DNA of 64,000 nt from an uncultured Ruminococcus sp. Lineage in GTDB: Bacteria; Bacillota; Clostridia; Oscillospirales; Ruminococcaceae. Shown here one piece after another: positions 50,247 to 58,986 of this stretch (the stretch's first letter is position 1; every line of letters begins with the position of its first letter). The notes under the pieces were generated by a model. The model was not told where the DNA came from and did not search any database. It saw only the letters and a program-made list of their open reading frames with translations. Position numbers and translations under genes: made by a program. The stretch is from positions 92,186 through 156,185 of the forward strand of contig CACZFN010000001.1 of the NCBI GenBank assembly GCA_902780505.1. Reading direction: 5' to 3'.

Positions 50247-50945
50247 TCAGGTGCCCGCACTCCACTTATAGCCGTAGCCCCATATAGTAAGTATATACTT
50301 GGGGCTTGAAGGCTCGTCCTCGATCTTCATTCTTATTCTTCTTATATTGACGTCCACTATCTTATCGTCACCGTAATAGCTCTCCCCCCATATATGGTTA
50401 AGGATCGACGTTCTGTCAAGTGCAGTATTCTGGTTGCGGAAGAAGTATTCCATTATCTGATACTCCACCTGGGTAAGGTCTATCTGCTTGCCGTTTTTGA
50501 AAACGGTACGGCTCTTTAAATTGAGCGTGAACGGCCCCGATATAAGAAGTGACTGTTCCTCCGGCTTTGAATGGGACATACCCACACGCCTGCAAACAGC
50601 GTCAACCCTTGCTATCAGCTCGGAGATAGAAAACGGCTTTGTGATATAGTCATCAGCGCCTATCATAAGCGAAGATATCTTATCCATTTCCTGCGATTTG
50701 GCCGAAAGCATGATTATGCCCATAGTGGTATTTTTCTCTCTTATCTTTTTACACACCTTCATGCCGTCTATTCCGGGCATCATGATATCAAGAAGTGCCA
50801 CATCAAAATTGCCGCCCTCCTCAAATACTCTGAGCGCCTCCTCTCCGCAGTTTACGTCCACAACGTCATAGCCGCTTCGTTTAAGGTTTATAACGACAAA
50901 TTCCCTTATGGAATCCTCGTCCTCGCAAACAAGTACCTTTTTCAT
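50247..50945 (-). CDS. OmpR-family response regulator
   Basis: A 232-residue response regulator. Receiver domain: acidic pair in VLVCEDEDSIREF, phosphoacceptor Asp in VALLDIMMPGIDG, Thr/Ser region GIIMLSAKSQ, Lys in ITKPFSISEL. Then a winged-helix DNA-binding domain (DLTQVEYQIMEYFFRN, RTSILNHIWGESYYGDDKIV, DVNIRRIRMKIE). ATG 50945 has AAAGGAAGATG upstream; the frame extends to 50981 without a better start. Operon partner is the kinase just behind. Confidence 0.96.
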   Translation of the reverse strand: MKKVLVCEDEDSIREFVVINLKRSGYDVVDVNCGEEALRVFEEGGNFDVALLDIMMPGIDGMKVCKKIREKNTTMGIIMLSAKSQEMDKISSLMIGADDYITKPFSISELIARVDAVCRRVGMSHSKPEEQSLLISGPFTLNLKSRTVFKNGKQIDLTQVEYQIMEYFFRNQNTALDRTSILNHIWGESYYGDDKIVDVNIRRIRMKIEDEPSSPKYILTIWGYGYKWSAGT

Positions 50946-51004
50946 ACTGCATCTTCCTTTCTTTTTCATTGCGCAATGCATAAACCCCCTGCATTGATAC
51001 GCCG

Positions 51005-52345
51005 CTAAATAATATAAAAGCTGTTTTTCACTTCATCAAATGTCGGCACAAGGGCTTCACGCTTGTCTGTCCCGAGCCTTACAAGGTAATCAAGCTGCCC
51101 CTTTGAATTTATAACGCTGTAGCCGTCCTGCAAAAAGCTTTCACTTTCGTTCTTTGAAGCCACGGCTATACGCATAAGTTCGGTCATATCGGCGTTTATA
51201 TCACCGCCGTATTTATAGAACACCATTTCATCAGTCAATGGATCTTTCTTTACAGTAACATCATTGCCCCAACGGGAAAGGAACCCTTGAAAATAGCCGT
51301 CAGACACACTGTAATAGCCCGAATACTCCGTTTCAAACGTATAAAAATCCTTATACCTAAGCCATTCTGTAAGGTAGAGCTTGTCGTCACTCTGTGCATC
51401 ATAGCCTTTGAGAACGCTCGTATGCGGTATCTCAACAACACCGTCGCCGTCGATATCCGCACTGTAATACCCAAGCGGCCTTGAAGTCATAGGTGCAAGC
51501 TTTGACTGCCTTTGTGCGACGGGGTTTTGCAAAGCGCCGTATCGGTAGAGAAGTATCTCTGTCTGCAATTCACCCTTTGAGTTCGTGCCGTCGATAAACA
51601 GCGCCTGGGAGTTATCTTCAAGCCTTCCTGCCGTACTTTTAACATAATCTGCGGCATTATCGCACATTGATATCGTATATTCCCTGACTATCTCGTCACT
51701 TGAAAGCCTGAGAAGCGAAGCCGATGCCCCCGACGGCGCACCGCTGTCGTCAACGGCGGTATTGACAGTAATAAAATTCTTATACCCGTCGCCGTCAACA
51801 TCAGCGGCATCAAGCAGTGTATAATTATCCTGCCCGACACGTTCAAAAGCCTTGTTCTTATACCTGTATATTTCAAGTGCCTTATCTGTCATACCGATAT
51901 TCTGATACCCCACCAGGATATTAGCCGAGGACGAACCGCCCTCGTAGGTTATCATTACCCTGTCAACATCGGTACCCGCGCCTGCAAGCTCTTTTACCGA
52001 ATACCACCTGCCGTTGTCGTCGGTATCAAGGAGGTTTATCCTTATACCCTCCGAACCGCTGACAAGAGAGTTATATTCATAGAAAACGAGCGCTTCATAA
52101 CCTTCTTCATTATCAAGATCAGCAATTACATACGCCGAACGATTATCGCCGTTACGGGGGTATTTGAGTGTTATATTCCCGCCTACGCTCTCGATCAGCG
52201 CCTTGTGTATCTCCCCCTGCTGCTGTGAGAGTTTAGGTGCCGAAAGCGAACCCTCGACCGAAAACCCCGTAAGCGTACAGGAAGAAAGCGTCATAACAGC
52301 CGAAAGCGCCCACACCGCAGGTATGAATTTTGCTATTTTCCGCAT
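51005..52345 (-). CDS. VCBS/FG-GAP-like repeat lipoprotein
   Basis: A 446-residue predicted lipoprotein. Leader with lipobox LSSC (Cys about 23). The body contains beta-propeller-like units with acidic loops, for example YVIADLDNEEGYEALVFY, LLDADVDGDGYKNFITVN and YYSADIDGDGVVEIPHTSV, which resemble VCBS/FG-GAP calcium-binding repeats. A short EYSGYYSVSDGYFQGFLSRW segment may be substrate-contacting. ATG 52345 follows AAAGGAAGTG. The gene precedes the two-component pair on the same strand with a 59-bp gap, which suggests it could be a surface accessory to the sensor. Function unknown. Confidence 0.75.
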   Translation of the reverse strand: MRKIAKFIPAVWALSAVMTLSSCTLTGFSVEGSLSAPKLSQQQGEIHKALIESVGGNITLKYPRNGDNRSAYVIADLDNEEGYEALVFYEYNSLVSGSEGIRINLLDTDDNGRWYSVKELAGAGTDVDRVMITYEGGSSSANILVGYQNIGMTDKALEIYRYKNKAFERVGQDNYTLLDAADVDGDGYKNFITVNTAVDDSGAPSGASASLLRLSSDEIVREYTISMCDNAADYVKSTAGRLEDNSQALFIDGTNSKGELQTEILLYRYGALQNPVAQRQSKLAPMTSRPLGYYSADIDGDGVVEIPHTSVLKGYDAQSDDKLYLTEWLRYKDFYTFETEYSGYYSVSDGYFQGFLSRWGNDVTVKKDPLTDEMVFYKYGGDINADMTELMRIAVASKNESESFLQDGYSVINSKGQLDYLVRLGTDKREALVPTFDEVKNSFYII

Positions 52346-52419
52346 ATTAATGACACTTCCTTTATAGGCTGACTGCATACTTACTCATAATAAGATTATA
52401 GCACAACGGGGCAAAAAAG

Positions 52420-53256
52420 TCAATGCTGAGAATCGCCCCGGCAATCCGCACGTATCCTCTCGGCAGTTTGCAGGCCCTCGTCTATTGTCTTATGCAGTTG
52501 TTGTTTCATCCACGGGTATTTTACGGGGGTGTTTTCGGCTATATTGTGTGCAGTTTCTATCTGCACACGGGCGTTTTCGGTCTGCCCGTCTATTATAAAC
52601 AGTTCTGCCATTATCATATGCGGCGCGTATCTTGTGTAGGGCGAATGGTCACAAACGCCCTCACATAGCACCCTGTAGTTATCGGCACGTTTAAAATCAC
52701 GCATTACCGCGCACACAAGTGCCGCATCATCATAATAAGCAGTTGCCGACGTTCTGTGTGCAGCATAATACCCGTCAAGGAAGCCCGAACAGCCGTTAAA
52801 AAGGTCTATCGCCTGCCTGTACCTTCCGGTCCTTGTAAAAACAAGTATATATGTTTTATAATACAGAGCCTTTTCCCTGCTGTTAAACGCCATTTCCCCG
52901 GGGAGCATATCAAGGATATGTTCGCTTTCCCTGTAATCCCCAATAGAAGCGTAAGCATCTGCCGCCGCTATCTGCTGAAAGTAAGTAGGATTTTTTATTC
53001 TTAGCAGTTCCTCTGCATATTCACGGCACACGCCTTTTTCACGAAAGACCTTTCTTGCCCTGCCAAGCCTTGCATAGATAACGACCGCCGTTACCAGAAA
53101 AACCGCAAAAATGACAACTGCAAAAACAGCCACAGTTATTATCGCAGGCATAGCGCCCTCAACGCCGCGCCTTCTTATCACGCCCGCCGCCACAACACCA
53201 AGCACCGCCGCAACAGCGGTTATCATTATCATAGTCTCTTTGCCGGTGTATTTCAT
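52420..53256 (-). CDS. Two-helix membrane protein with TPR-like repeats
   Basis: A 278-residue protein with two N-terminal membrane helices (about 8-26 and 36-62), then a helical-repeat region in the cytoplasm: YFQQIAAADAYASIGDYRES, ALYYKTYILVFTRTGRYRQA, AALVCAVMRDFKRADNYRVL, MIMAELFIIDGQTENARVQI. TPR-like pairs, similar in layout to the protein at 36699-37565 but without strong identity by eye. ATG follows GAAGGGAGAAAA. It is in line with the lipoprotein and two-component genes but 74 bp away. Function unknown. Confidence 0.7.
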   Translation of the reverse strand: MKYTGKETMIMITAVAAVLGVVAAGVIRRRGVEGAMPAIITVAVFAVVIFAVFLVTAVVIYARLGRARKVFREKGVCREYAEELLRIKNPTYFQQIAAADAYASIGDYRESEHILDMLPGEMAFNSREKALYYKTYILVFTRTGRYRQAIDLFNGCSGFLDGYYAAHRTSATAYYDDAALVCAVMRDFKRADNYRVLCEGVCDHSPYTRYAPHMIMAELFIIDGQTENARVQIETAHNIAENTPVKYPWMKQQLHKTIDEGLQTAERIRADCRGDSQH

Positions 53257-53274
53257 ATTTTTCTCCCTTCAAAT

Positions 53275-53321
53275 ACAAAAACGCCCCGACCTGAAGTAAG
53301 CTCTACTACAAAGGCGGGGCG
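53275..53321 (-). terminator. Terminator after pgk
   Basis: On the minus strand CGCCCCGCCT and AGGTCGGGGCG pair around an inner AGTA/TACT stem, followed by TTTTTG. It ends pgk transcription before the TPR-like gene. Confidence 0.75.
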
Positions 53322-53335
53322 CAATAAACTATTTA

Positions 53336-54556
53336 TTATTTATCTGCAATAACATCAATGCCGGGGAGGACTTTACCCTCAAGATATTCAAGGGAAGCGC
53401 CGCCGCCTGTGGAGATGTGGGACATCTTATCGGAGAAGCCGAGCTGAATAACTGCTGCTGCACTGTCGCCGCCGCCGATAATGGTCGTAGCATCTGTATC
53501 AGCAAGAGCCTTTGCTACTGCTATAGTACCCTTTGCAAGTATCGGGTTCTCGAAAACGCCCATAGGTCCGTTCCATACAACAGTCTTAGCGCTCTTTACA
53601 GCCTCTGCATAGAGGGCAGCTGTCTTATCACCGATATCAAGTCCCATCTTGCCGGCGGGTATCTTGTCAGCGTCAACCACTTCAACTTCGATCTGCGCAT
53701 CTATCGGATCAGGGAAAGCTGCTGCGATAGTTGTATCAACAGGGAGAAGAAGCTTCTTGCCCTTAGCGGCTGCCTTTTCGATCATTTCCTTGCAGTAATC
53801 AAGCTTTGTGTCGTCAACAAGTGAAGTACCGACTTCAAGCCCCTGTGCTTTAAGGAAGGTATAAGCCATACCGCCGCCGATTATAAGTGTATCGCACTTT
53901 TCGATAAGGTTGTTTATAACATTGAGCTTATCAGCGACCTTTGCACCGCCGAGGATAGCAACGAACGGGCGTACCGGATCCTCAACTGCATTGCCAAGGA
54001 AGTTTATCTCCTTCTGCATAAGGTAGCCTACTGCTGTTTCCTTTACAAACTTTGTAACGCCTGCTGTTGATGCGTGTGCTCTGTGAGCAGAACCAAAAGC
54101 GTCCATAACGAAGACCTGTCCGTCTACAAGGTCTGCAAGCTCTTTAGCAAAGCCTTCGCCGTTCTTTGTTTCATCATTGCCGCGGAAACGTGTATTTTCA
54201 AGTACAACGATCTCGCCGTCTGCCATTTCGGCAACTGCTTTCTTAGCGTTATCACCTACAACAGTATCATCAGCTGCAAATGTCACCTTTGTCTTAACAA
54301 GCTCTGCAAGCCTGTCTGCTGCGGGCTTTAAGGAGAACTTAGCTTCAGGACCGTTCTTCGGCTTGCCCAGGTGTGAGCAAAGAACGACCTTAGCGCCGTT
54401 TTCCACAAGCTTATTGATCGTGGGGAGTGCCGCTGTGATCCTGTTGTCGTTTGTTATAACGCCGTCTTTAAGCGGAACGTTAAAGTCTACCCTTACCAGG
54501 ACCTTCTTGCCCTTAACGTCAAGATCCTCAACTGTTACCTTGTTTAAACCTGCCAT
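53336..54556 (-). CDS. pgk: Phosphoglycerate kinase
   Basis: PGK makes ATP from 1,3-bisphosphoglycerate in glycolysis. The signature [13 protein letters not shown], substrate-binding CSHLGKP and [10 protein letters not shown], and the nucleotide loop [11 protein letters not shown] with GGGDSAAAV and [15 protein letters not shown] are all present. ATG at 54556 (MAGLNKVTV) behind GAGAGGTG gives 406 residues, typical. Transcribed alone; gap and tpi are not in the window. The promoter and a TTAACA palindrome lie in the 100-nt leader. Confidence 0.98.
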   Translation of the reverse strand: MAGLNKVTVEDLDVKGKKVLVRVDFNVPLKDGVITNDNRITAALPTINKLVENGAKVVLCSHLGKPKNGPEAKFSLKPAADRLAELVKTKVTFAADDTVVGDNAKKAVAEMADGEIVVLENTRFRGNDETKNGEGFAKELADLVDGQVFVMDAFGSAHRAHASTAGVTKFVKETAVGYLMQKEINFLGNAVEDPVRPFVAILGGAKVADKLNVINNLIEKCDTLIIGGGMAYTFLKAQGLEVGTSLVDDTKLDYCKEMIEKAAAKGKKLLLPVDTTIAAAFPDPIDAQIEVEVVDADKIPAGKMGLDIGDKTAALYAEAVKSAKTVVWNGPMGVFENPILAKGTIAVAKALADTDATTIIGGGDSAAAVIQLGFSDKMSHISTGGGASLEYLEGKVLPGIDVIADK

Positions 54557-54603
54557 AATCTGACACCTCTCAATAAATATTCCGAATACTCGGTACGTCA
54601 CGC

Positions 54604-54619
54604 TGTTAAATACTTAACA
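54604..54619. promoter_or_regulatory. Palindrome in pgk leader
   Basis: TGTTAA-ATAC-TTAACA, perfect 6-bp arms, between the pgk promoter and start codon, about 14 bp past the -10. Possible glycolytic operator or leader hairpin. Confidence 0.4.
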
Positions 54620-54632
54620 ACTCTACCCTATT

Positions 54633-54661
54633 ATTATATAACACATCATAAAAAAAATCAA
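54633..54661 (-). promoter_or_regulatory. Promoter of pgk
   Basis: Minus-strand TTGATT (54656-54661), 17-bp spacer, TATAAT (54633-54638). Same TTGATT box with T-rich spacer as leuB. Confidence 0.75.
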
Positions 54662-54682
54662 GGGGTTTTTTAGCATTTTTAC

Positions 54683-54717
54683 AAAAAAGAAGCCTGCCCG
54701 TCGATCGGGCGGCTTCT
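54683..54717 (-). terminator. Terminator after diguanylate cyclase
   Basis: Minus-strand AGAAGCCGCCCG and CGGGCAGGCTTCT pair (one bulge) around ATCGA, followed by TTTTTTG; the stem overlaps the stop codon. Confidence 0.85.
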
Positions 54718-55855
54718 AAGACTTAGCTGAAAGCTGTTCATATTTTGCTTTATCGACGACCATATTCTTGCCGTTTTCCTTGCCCGCATACAGGTAATCG
54801 TCGGCAAGGTTGATGTTATGCTCATAGCTTTGCGTGATATCAGCCATTACAAGCCCGAAGGTCATAGACACCCTGAATGTATTATTATTGCTTGAAAACC
54901 CTAAGCGTTCTATCTCGCGCCTGATATTCTCGCTTATCAGCTCTGCCCTTTCCTCACGGCACTGCGGTATAACGTAGAGTATTTCCTCGCCGCCCCACCT
55001 GCATATATAGCCCTCACTCGGCACACAGTTTGTAAGGGTATGGCTTACTTTTTTCAGTACAAGGTCGCCCGCCGAATGGCCGTATCTGTCATTTATACGC
55101 TTGAAATTATCTATATCCCCGAGCACGACCGCATAAGTCCTGCCAGTATTCTCGGCGGTTTCGTGGACTTTTTTCAGGTATTCTGTCATAGCGCGCCTGT
55201 TGAAAAGTTCCGTCAGCGGATCAATAGATGCTATCTGCGTCAGTTCCTCGTTCTTCTCGCTCAAAAGCTTCATATTAACTCGCCTTGATACGATAAACAT
55301 AAACGCCATAAACCCTATCATAAGCATACCGAACACGGAATTCATAAGGTATATGACAAGTCTTTCATTGCCGCTTTTAAGCGGATGTGTAACGGCTGTC
55401 GGGTTATTTGTATATATTTTTGTGGCTACAAAGCCTATCGTCAGCAAAGCCGTAGTGACTATTGACGTAGAGTAGCGTTCATACGGCATAAAGAACGGTG
55501 CGGGCACACAGCACACAAGGTACATATAAAAGCCGCAGTCCCACCCGACTGCCACACAAGACGCTATCGAGAACACCATGATCTCCGCTATGGCGATATC
55601 CATAAGTGATACAGTTTTATCCTTTATCCTGGTAACAGCTATGAAAAACGATATATAAAACAGCACGCTGCCGATATTATAATACGCCATTACCTCTACC
55701 TGTGCGTGGAAGAAAAACAATATCATAAGCGCATGAACCACGACACACGCGCCGTAGATAACCTGCTGGCACAGCCGCCCGCTCAGGGCATTACGAAGAT
55801 CCTGCTGAGCTTCGGTACTCTGAAAATGGTAATATATTGATTTTGTCAGCTTCAT
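54716..55855 (-). CDS. Membrane diguanylate cyclase (GGDEF)
   Basis: A 380-residue diguanylate cyclase. Six hydrophobic segments occupy about residues 30-195 (VVHALMILFFFHAQVEVMAY, VMVFSIASCVAVGWDCGFYM, SVFGMLMIGFMAFMFIVS). A short coiled stretch (NMKLLSEKNEELTQIASIDP) leads to the GGDEF domain: LTELFNRRAMTEYL, VVLGDIDNFKRINDRYGHS, and the active-site loop RWGGEEILYVIP, a GGEEI variant that is usually active. Start is uncertain: ATG 55855 lies 15 bp behind GGAGG; the frame is open to 55930. Its own promoter and terminator. Confidence 0.9.
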   Translation of the reverse strand: MKLTKSIYYHFQSTEAQQDLRNALSGRLCQQVIYGACVVVHALMILFFFHAQVEVMAYYNIGSVLFYISFFIAVTRIKDKTVSLMDIAIAEIMVFSIASCVAVGWDCGFYMYLVCCVPAPFFMPYERYSTSIVTTALLTIGFVATKIYTNNPTAVTHPLKSGNERLVIYLMNSVFGMLMIGFMAFMFIVSRRVNMKLLSEKNEELTQIASIDPLTELFNRRAMTEYLKKVHETAENTGRTYAVVLGDIDNFKRINDRYGHSAGDLVLKKVSHTLTNCVPSEGYICRWGGEEILYVIPQCREERAELISENIRREIERLGFSSNNNTFRVSMTFGLVMADITQSYEHNINLADDYLYAGKENGKNMVVDKAKYEQLSAKS

Positions 55856-55901
55856 CTCTATGCCGATCTTCCTCCTTTCACGCATTATTATAGATATTAT
55901 A

Positions 55902-55930
55902 ATTATACTACAAATATTTAAGAATTGCAA
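55902..55930 (-). promoter_or_regulatory. Promoter of diguanylate cyclase gene
   Basis: Minus-strand TTGCAA (55925-55930), 17-bp spacer, TATAAT (55902-55907), 47 bp before the chosen ATG. Confidence 0.7.
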
Positions 55931-56043
55931 CAGTTTTTTTGAAAAAATCGAAAACGATTAATTATTTTGCACTACAGGGCTTATTATTGTGAAAATTATT
56001 TTATTTTTTAAATTTAACGCCTTTATATTCGTTGATATCGCCA

Positions 56044-56072
56044 TTGAAAAAATATGCACGATGTGATATAAT
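56044..56072 (+). promoter_or_regulatory. Promoter of pyridoxamine kinase operon
   Basis: TTGAAA (56044-56049), 17-bp spacer, TATAAT (56067-56072), about 50 bp before the ATG. Confidence 0.75.
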
Positions 56073-56120
56073 ATAGTATTGTATGATCACAAATTATGAT
56101 AAAACATCAGAGGTTTTTAT

Positions 56121-56978
56121 ATGAATGCTATAAAAAAAGTAGCGGCGATACAGGATATTTCAGGGCTTGGCAGGTGTTCGCTGACGGTTATAATCCCGCT
56201 TATATCCGCTATGGGGATTCAGGTCTGTCCGGTAACCACGACTGTGCTTTCGGCACACACCGGCTTCGGGGATTTTGTAAAGAGGGATCTGACAGACTTT
56301 ATGATGCCCGCGCTTGAGCACTACAAAAAATTAGGCGTGGAATTTGACTGCATATACAGCGGCTTTTTAGGCTCGGAGGAACAGATAGACCACTGCCTTG
56401 AATTCTTTTCGACCTACAAAAACGCGCTTAAAATAGTTGATCCCGTTATGGGCGATGACGGCAAATCCTACAAGACATACACACAGCGCCTTTGCAGAAG
56501 GATGGGTGAACTTGTGGCAGTAGCAGATATCATCACCCCGAATTTAACAGAAGCGGCTATTCTGCTCGGCGAGGATTTCCCGAAAGCGCCGATGCTCACA
56601 AGCGAGATAAGATCATGGCTTGTAAGGCTTTCGGAAAAGGGCGCAAGGATAGTCGTGATAACGAGCGTAGTGCTGTCTGACGGCAAGATGACGACTGTAG
56701 GCTATGACAGGGACAAAGGCACATTCTGGAAGGTGCAGAATGAATATGTGCCGATAAACTATTCGGGCGGCGGCGATATGTTTGCAAGCATACTTGCAGG
56801 CAGTATTCTCAACGGCGACAGCCTGCCCGTTGCAATGAACAGGGCGGCGGCATTCACAGAACTTTGCATACGCACAACATACAGTTACGGCACACCGTGG
56901 AGTGACGGGATAATGTTTGAAAGCCAGCTGCCGTGGCTCATGTCCTATCAGGAGCTTAAAGATTTCAGCCCGCTTTGA
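56121..56978 (+). CDS. pdxY: Pyridoxamine/pyridoxal kinase
   Basis: A 285-residue ribokinase-fold kinase that phosphorylates vitamin B6 forms for PLP salvage. AAIQDISGLGRCSLTVIIPL at the N-terminus, GFLGSEEQIDHC, the anion-hole DPVMGDDGKSY, ITPNLTEAAILLGE, and the catalytic-Asp loop YSGGGDMFASILAG mark the PdxY group. AGAGG lies 8 bp before the ATG. First gene of a plus-strand run with trmL 11 bp behind it. Confidence 0.92.
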   Translation: MNAIKKVAAIQDISGLGRCSLTVIIPLISAMGIQVCPVTTTVLSAHTGFGDFVKRDLTDFMMPALEHYKKLGVEFDCIYSGFLGSEEQIDHCLEFFSTYKNALKIVDPVMGDDGKSYKTYTQRLCRRMGELVAVADIITPNLTEAAILLGEDFPKAPMLTSEIRSWLVRLSEKGARIVVITSVVLSDGKMTTVGYDRDKGTFWKVQNEYVPINYSGGGDMFASILAGSILNGDSLPVAMNRAAAFTELCIRTTYSYGTPWSDGIMFESQLPWLMSYQELKDFSPL

Positions 56979-56989
56979 ACGGAGGAAAG

Positions 56990-57490
56990 ATGTTAAACAT
57001 AGTATTGGTCGAGCCGCAGATACCGCAGAACACGGGGAATATCTCCCGCACCTGTGCAGTGACAGGGGCGGCACTTCACCTTGTAAAGCCATACGGCTTT
57101 GAAATCAGTGATAAACAGCTCAAACGTGCGGGGCTTGACTACTGGGATAAGCTTGAAATATACGAATACGACAGCTTAGATGACTTTTTTGAAAAGACAA
57201 ACGGTGTGTACTACTACTTCACAACAAAGGGGCTGAATGTACATTCCGATATAACCTACCCTAAGGATGAGAATGTTTTTCTCGTTTTCGGGCGGGAGGA
57301 CAAAGGGCTGCCGGAGGAGCTCCTGTTTGAAAACAAGGACAGCTGTGCACGCATTCCCATGCGCCCGACACTGCGAAGCTTAAACCTGTCAAACTCGGCA
57401 GCGATTGCTGTTTATGAAGTGCTGCGGCAGTGGGATTACCCCGATCTCGGCAGAGAAGGTTCACTGACGAAATATTTATGGCCTGACTGA
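56990..57490 (+). CDS. trmL: tRNA (cytidine/uridine-34-2'-O)-methyltransferase
   Basis: TrmL is a SPOUT-class enzyme that methylates the wobble ribose of tRNA-Leu. The family motifs appear as VEPQIPQNTGNISRTCAVTG at the N-terminus, VFGREDKGLPEELL in motif II and RIPMRPTLRSLNLSNSAAIA in the knot, including the SLNLSNS loop. ATG 56990 has CGGAGGAAAG upstream; an in-frame TTG at 56975 is less likely. 166 residues, normal. It follows pdxY by 11 bp. Confidence 0.94.
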   Translation: MLNIVLVEPQIPQNTGNISRTCAVTGAALHLVKPYGFEISDKQLKRAGLDYWDKLEIYEYDSLDDFFEKTNGVYYYFTTKGLNVHSDITYPKDENVFLVFGREDKGLPEELLFENKDSCARIPMRPTLRSLNLSNSAAIAVYEVLRQWDYPDLGREGSLTKYLWPD

Positions 57491-57509
57491 GCCGCAGGCT
57501 AAGGCGGAG

Positions 57510-57555
57510 AGTTTTGCTTTTTCCAAGCCCCGTAAAACTCTGCAAAAAACCTTTA
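57510..57555. other. Hairpin between trmL and degV
   Basis: AGAGTTTT and AAAACTCT pair around a 20-nt loop. An A-run follows on the plus strand, so it is not a standard terminator. A further CACACC/GGTGTG pairing surrounds the next 60 bp. Role unknown. Confidence 0.3.
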
Positions 57556-57632
57556 AAAGCACACCGACTGCCGGGCGGAGGCGCGCAGGGGGCTTAGGGT
57601 GTGTCAATTTGAAACAAGAAAGGAGAATCATA

Positions 57633-58505
57633 ATGTCAAAGATACTTATAATGACAGATTCAGCAAGCGATATCACAAGGGAAACAGAAGAAAAATACGG
57701 CATAAAGGTCATAAACTTCAAGCTTGCGGTCGGCGACAAGGGCTATACGGCAAGAATGGATTTTGACAATAACGGGCTTTATAAGATACTTGAAGAATAT
57801 GACGGTATACCCTCAACATCGCAGATAACCAAATTTGATTTCTATGATATCTACAAGGAAATACACGAGCAGGGATACAGTGATGTGATATATGTTTCAA
57901 TAAACGCCAAAGGCTCGGCGACATATTCAAATTCAGTCCTTGCAAAAGAGGAACTCTATGAAAAGCACCCCGAAATAAAGGAAAAGCTTGCTATACATAA
58001 TATCGACGGCAAAAGCTACACGGGCGCCTACGGCTACCCCGTCACACAGGCGGCTATAAAGGCACAAAAGGGCGCATCTGTTGACGAGATACTTGCATAT
58101 CTGCACGACTGGATAGACAACTGCGTTATCTTCTTCGGTATGTACAGCTTAAAGTATGCAAAGAAGTCGGGCAGGATACCTGCGGCGGCGGCGTTTGTCG
58201 GCGAGGTAATGGGGCTAAGACCTGTTTCCCGTATCCAGCATAACGCAATCACGACAGAAGCCAAAGTAAGAGGCGACAAGGCACTTGTGCCGAAGATACT
58301 TGACCTGACTGTCAATGAAATGATACCAAAGACTCCCTACTGCGTGGTTTACGGCAATGACGAAACAGTTCGTGACGAAATGGCAGCCGCCATGCAGAAA
58401 AAAGTCGGCTACCCGCCCGAGGAATTCTATCAGATCGGTGCAGAGGTAGCAGTAAACGCCGGGCCTAAAGTAGTCGGGGTGATATTCAAATCGCATAATA
58501 AATAA
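57633..58505 (+). CDS. DegV family fatty-acid-binding protein
   Basis: A 290-residue DegV protein, a family that binds fatty acids and in some bacteria hands them to fatty-acid kinase. Conserved parts: ILIMTDSASDITRETEEKYG, the lipid-binding PSTSQITKFDFYDIYKE, YVSINAKGSATYSNSVLAKE, FGMYSLKYAKKSGRIPAAAA and the C-terminal INAGPKVVGV-like VNAGPKVVGVIF. ATG 57633 follows AAAGGAGAATC. No fakA-like gene is near. Transcription could come from the pdxY operon or an unseen promoter in the 140-bp gap. Confidence 0.93.
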   Translation: MSKILIMTDSASDITRETEEKYGIKVINFKLAVGDKGYTARMDFDNNGLYKILEEYDGIPSTSQITKFDFYDIYKEIHEQGYSDVIYVSINAKGSATYSNSVLAKEELYEKHPEIKEKLAIHNIDGKSYTGAYGYPVTQAAIKAQKGASVDEILAYLHDWIDNCVIFFGMYSLKYAKKSGRIPAAAAFVGEVMGLRPVSRIQHNAITTEAKVRGDKALVPKILDLTVNEMIPKTPYCVVYGNDETVRDEMAAAMQKKVGYPPEEFYQIGAEVAVNAGPKVVGVIFKSHNK

Positions 58506-58516
58506 GGCATACTATT

Positions 58517-58678
58517 ATGAAAACCGTATAAAAAGGCATCTCACTCGTTTTGTTTATGGTACTCGCACTTGCCGTTATGCTCTGCGGCTGCTCGCAGGTG
58601 GATGCCGCTAAGGGATATATAAACACAAAGAATCGCCCCGATACAGAGCCGGACAAGGCAGCAAGGGAAAATGCATAA
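58517..58678 (+). pseudogene. Small lipoprotein gene with TAA at codon 5
   Basis: Reading from the ATG at 58517 gives MKTV-stop-KGISLVLFMVLALAVMLC then GCSQVDAAKGYINTKNRP and ends EPDKAARENA with TAA: a complete 53-residue small lipoprotein with lipobox LCGC, except that codon 5 (58529-58531) is TAA where AAA (Lys) would complete the basic start. An inner ATG at 58556 has no ribosome site and would lack the basic residues. Most likely a recent nonsense mutation. Tail and lipobox otherwise look intact. Confidence 0.6.
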
Positions 58679-58699
58679 GCAATAAAAAGTAATCAATAT

Positions 58700-58728
58700 C
58701 CGTCCGGTGAAAACCGGGCGGTTTTTTT
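58700..58728 (+). terminator. Rho-independent terminator
   Basis: CCGTCCGGT and ACCGGGCGG pair (one wobble) around GAAA, followed by TTTTTTT. Confidence 0.9.
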
Positions 58729-58790
58729 GTATAAACTCAGATTTTCCGCCCATAATAAAGACATAAAGTTTTTAAGGAGGCGGTATTTTT

Positions 58791-58970
58791 ATGACCGAAA
58801 AAGAACTTCTCTATATCGAGGACACGCTCGGGCACGAGCAATTCCTGAAAACAGCTTGTCAGGAAGCAAAGGCACAGGTGCAGGACAATAAGCTCAAAGA
58901 AATGATATCAGACCTTGAGCAAAGGCACGACAGACTGTTTTCAAACTTCTACAGCCTGCTTAGCAAATGA
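58791..58970 (+). CDS. Short CotF-like/ferritin-fold protein
   Basis: A 59-residue protein (MTEKELLYIEDTLGHEQFLK... EMISDLEQRHDRLFSNFYSL) of helical, spore-coat CotF-like character. It is preceded by an excellent AAGGAGGCGG site. Its stop is followed 16 bp later by a second similar small protein. CotF-type proteins occur both in spore coats and in vegetative cells of gut Clostridia, so a coat role is only a possibility. Confidence 0.75.
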   Translation: MTEKELLYIEDTLGHEQFLKTACQEAKAQVQDNKLKEMISDLEQRHDRLFSNFYSLLSK

Positions 58971-58986
58971 TGAAAGGAGAATTATC

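Noticed and set aside
57510-57555. Terminator after trmL
   Set aside because: The stem is followed by an A-run rather than T on the plus strand and by no T-run on the minus strand; kept only as an unexplained hairpin.
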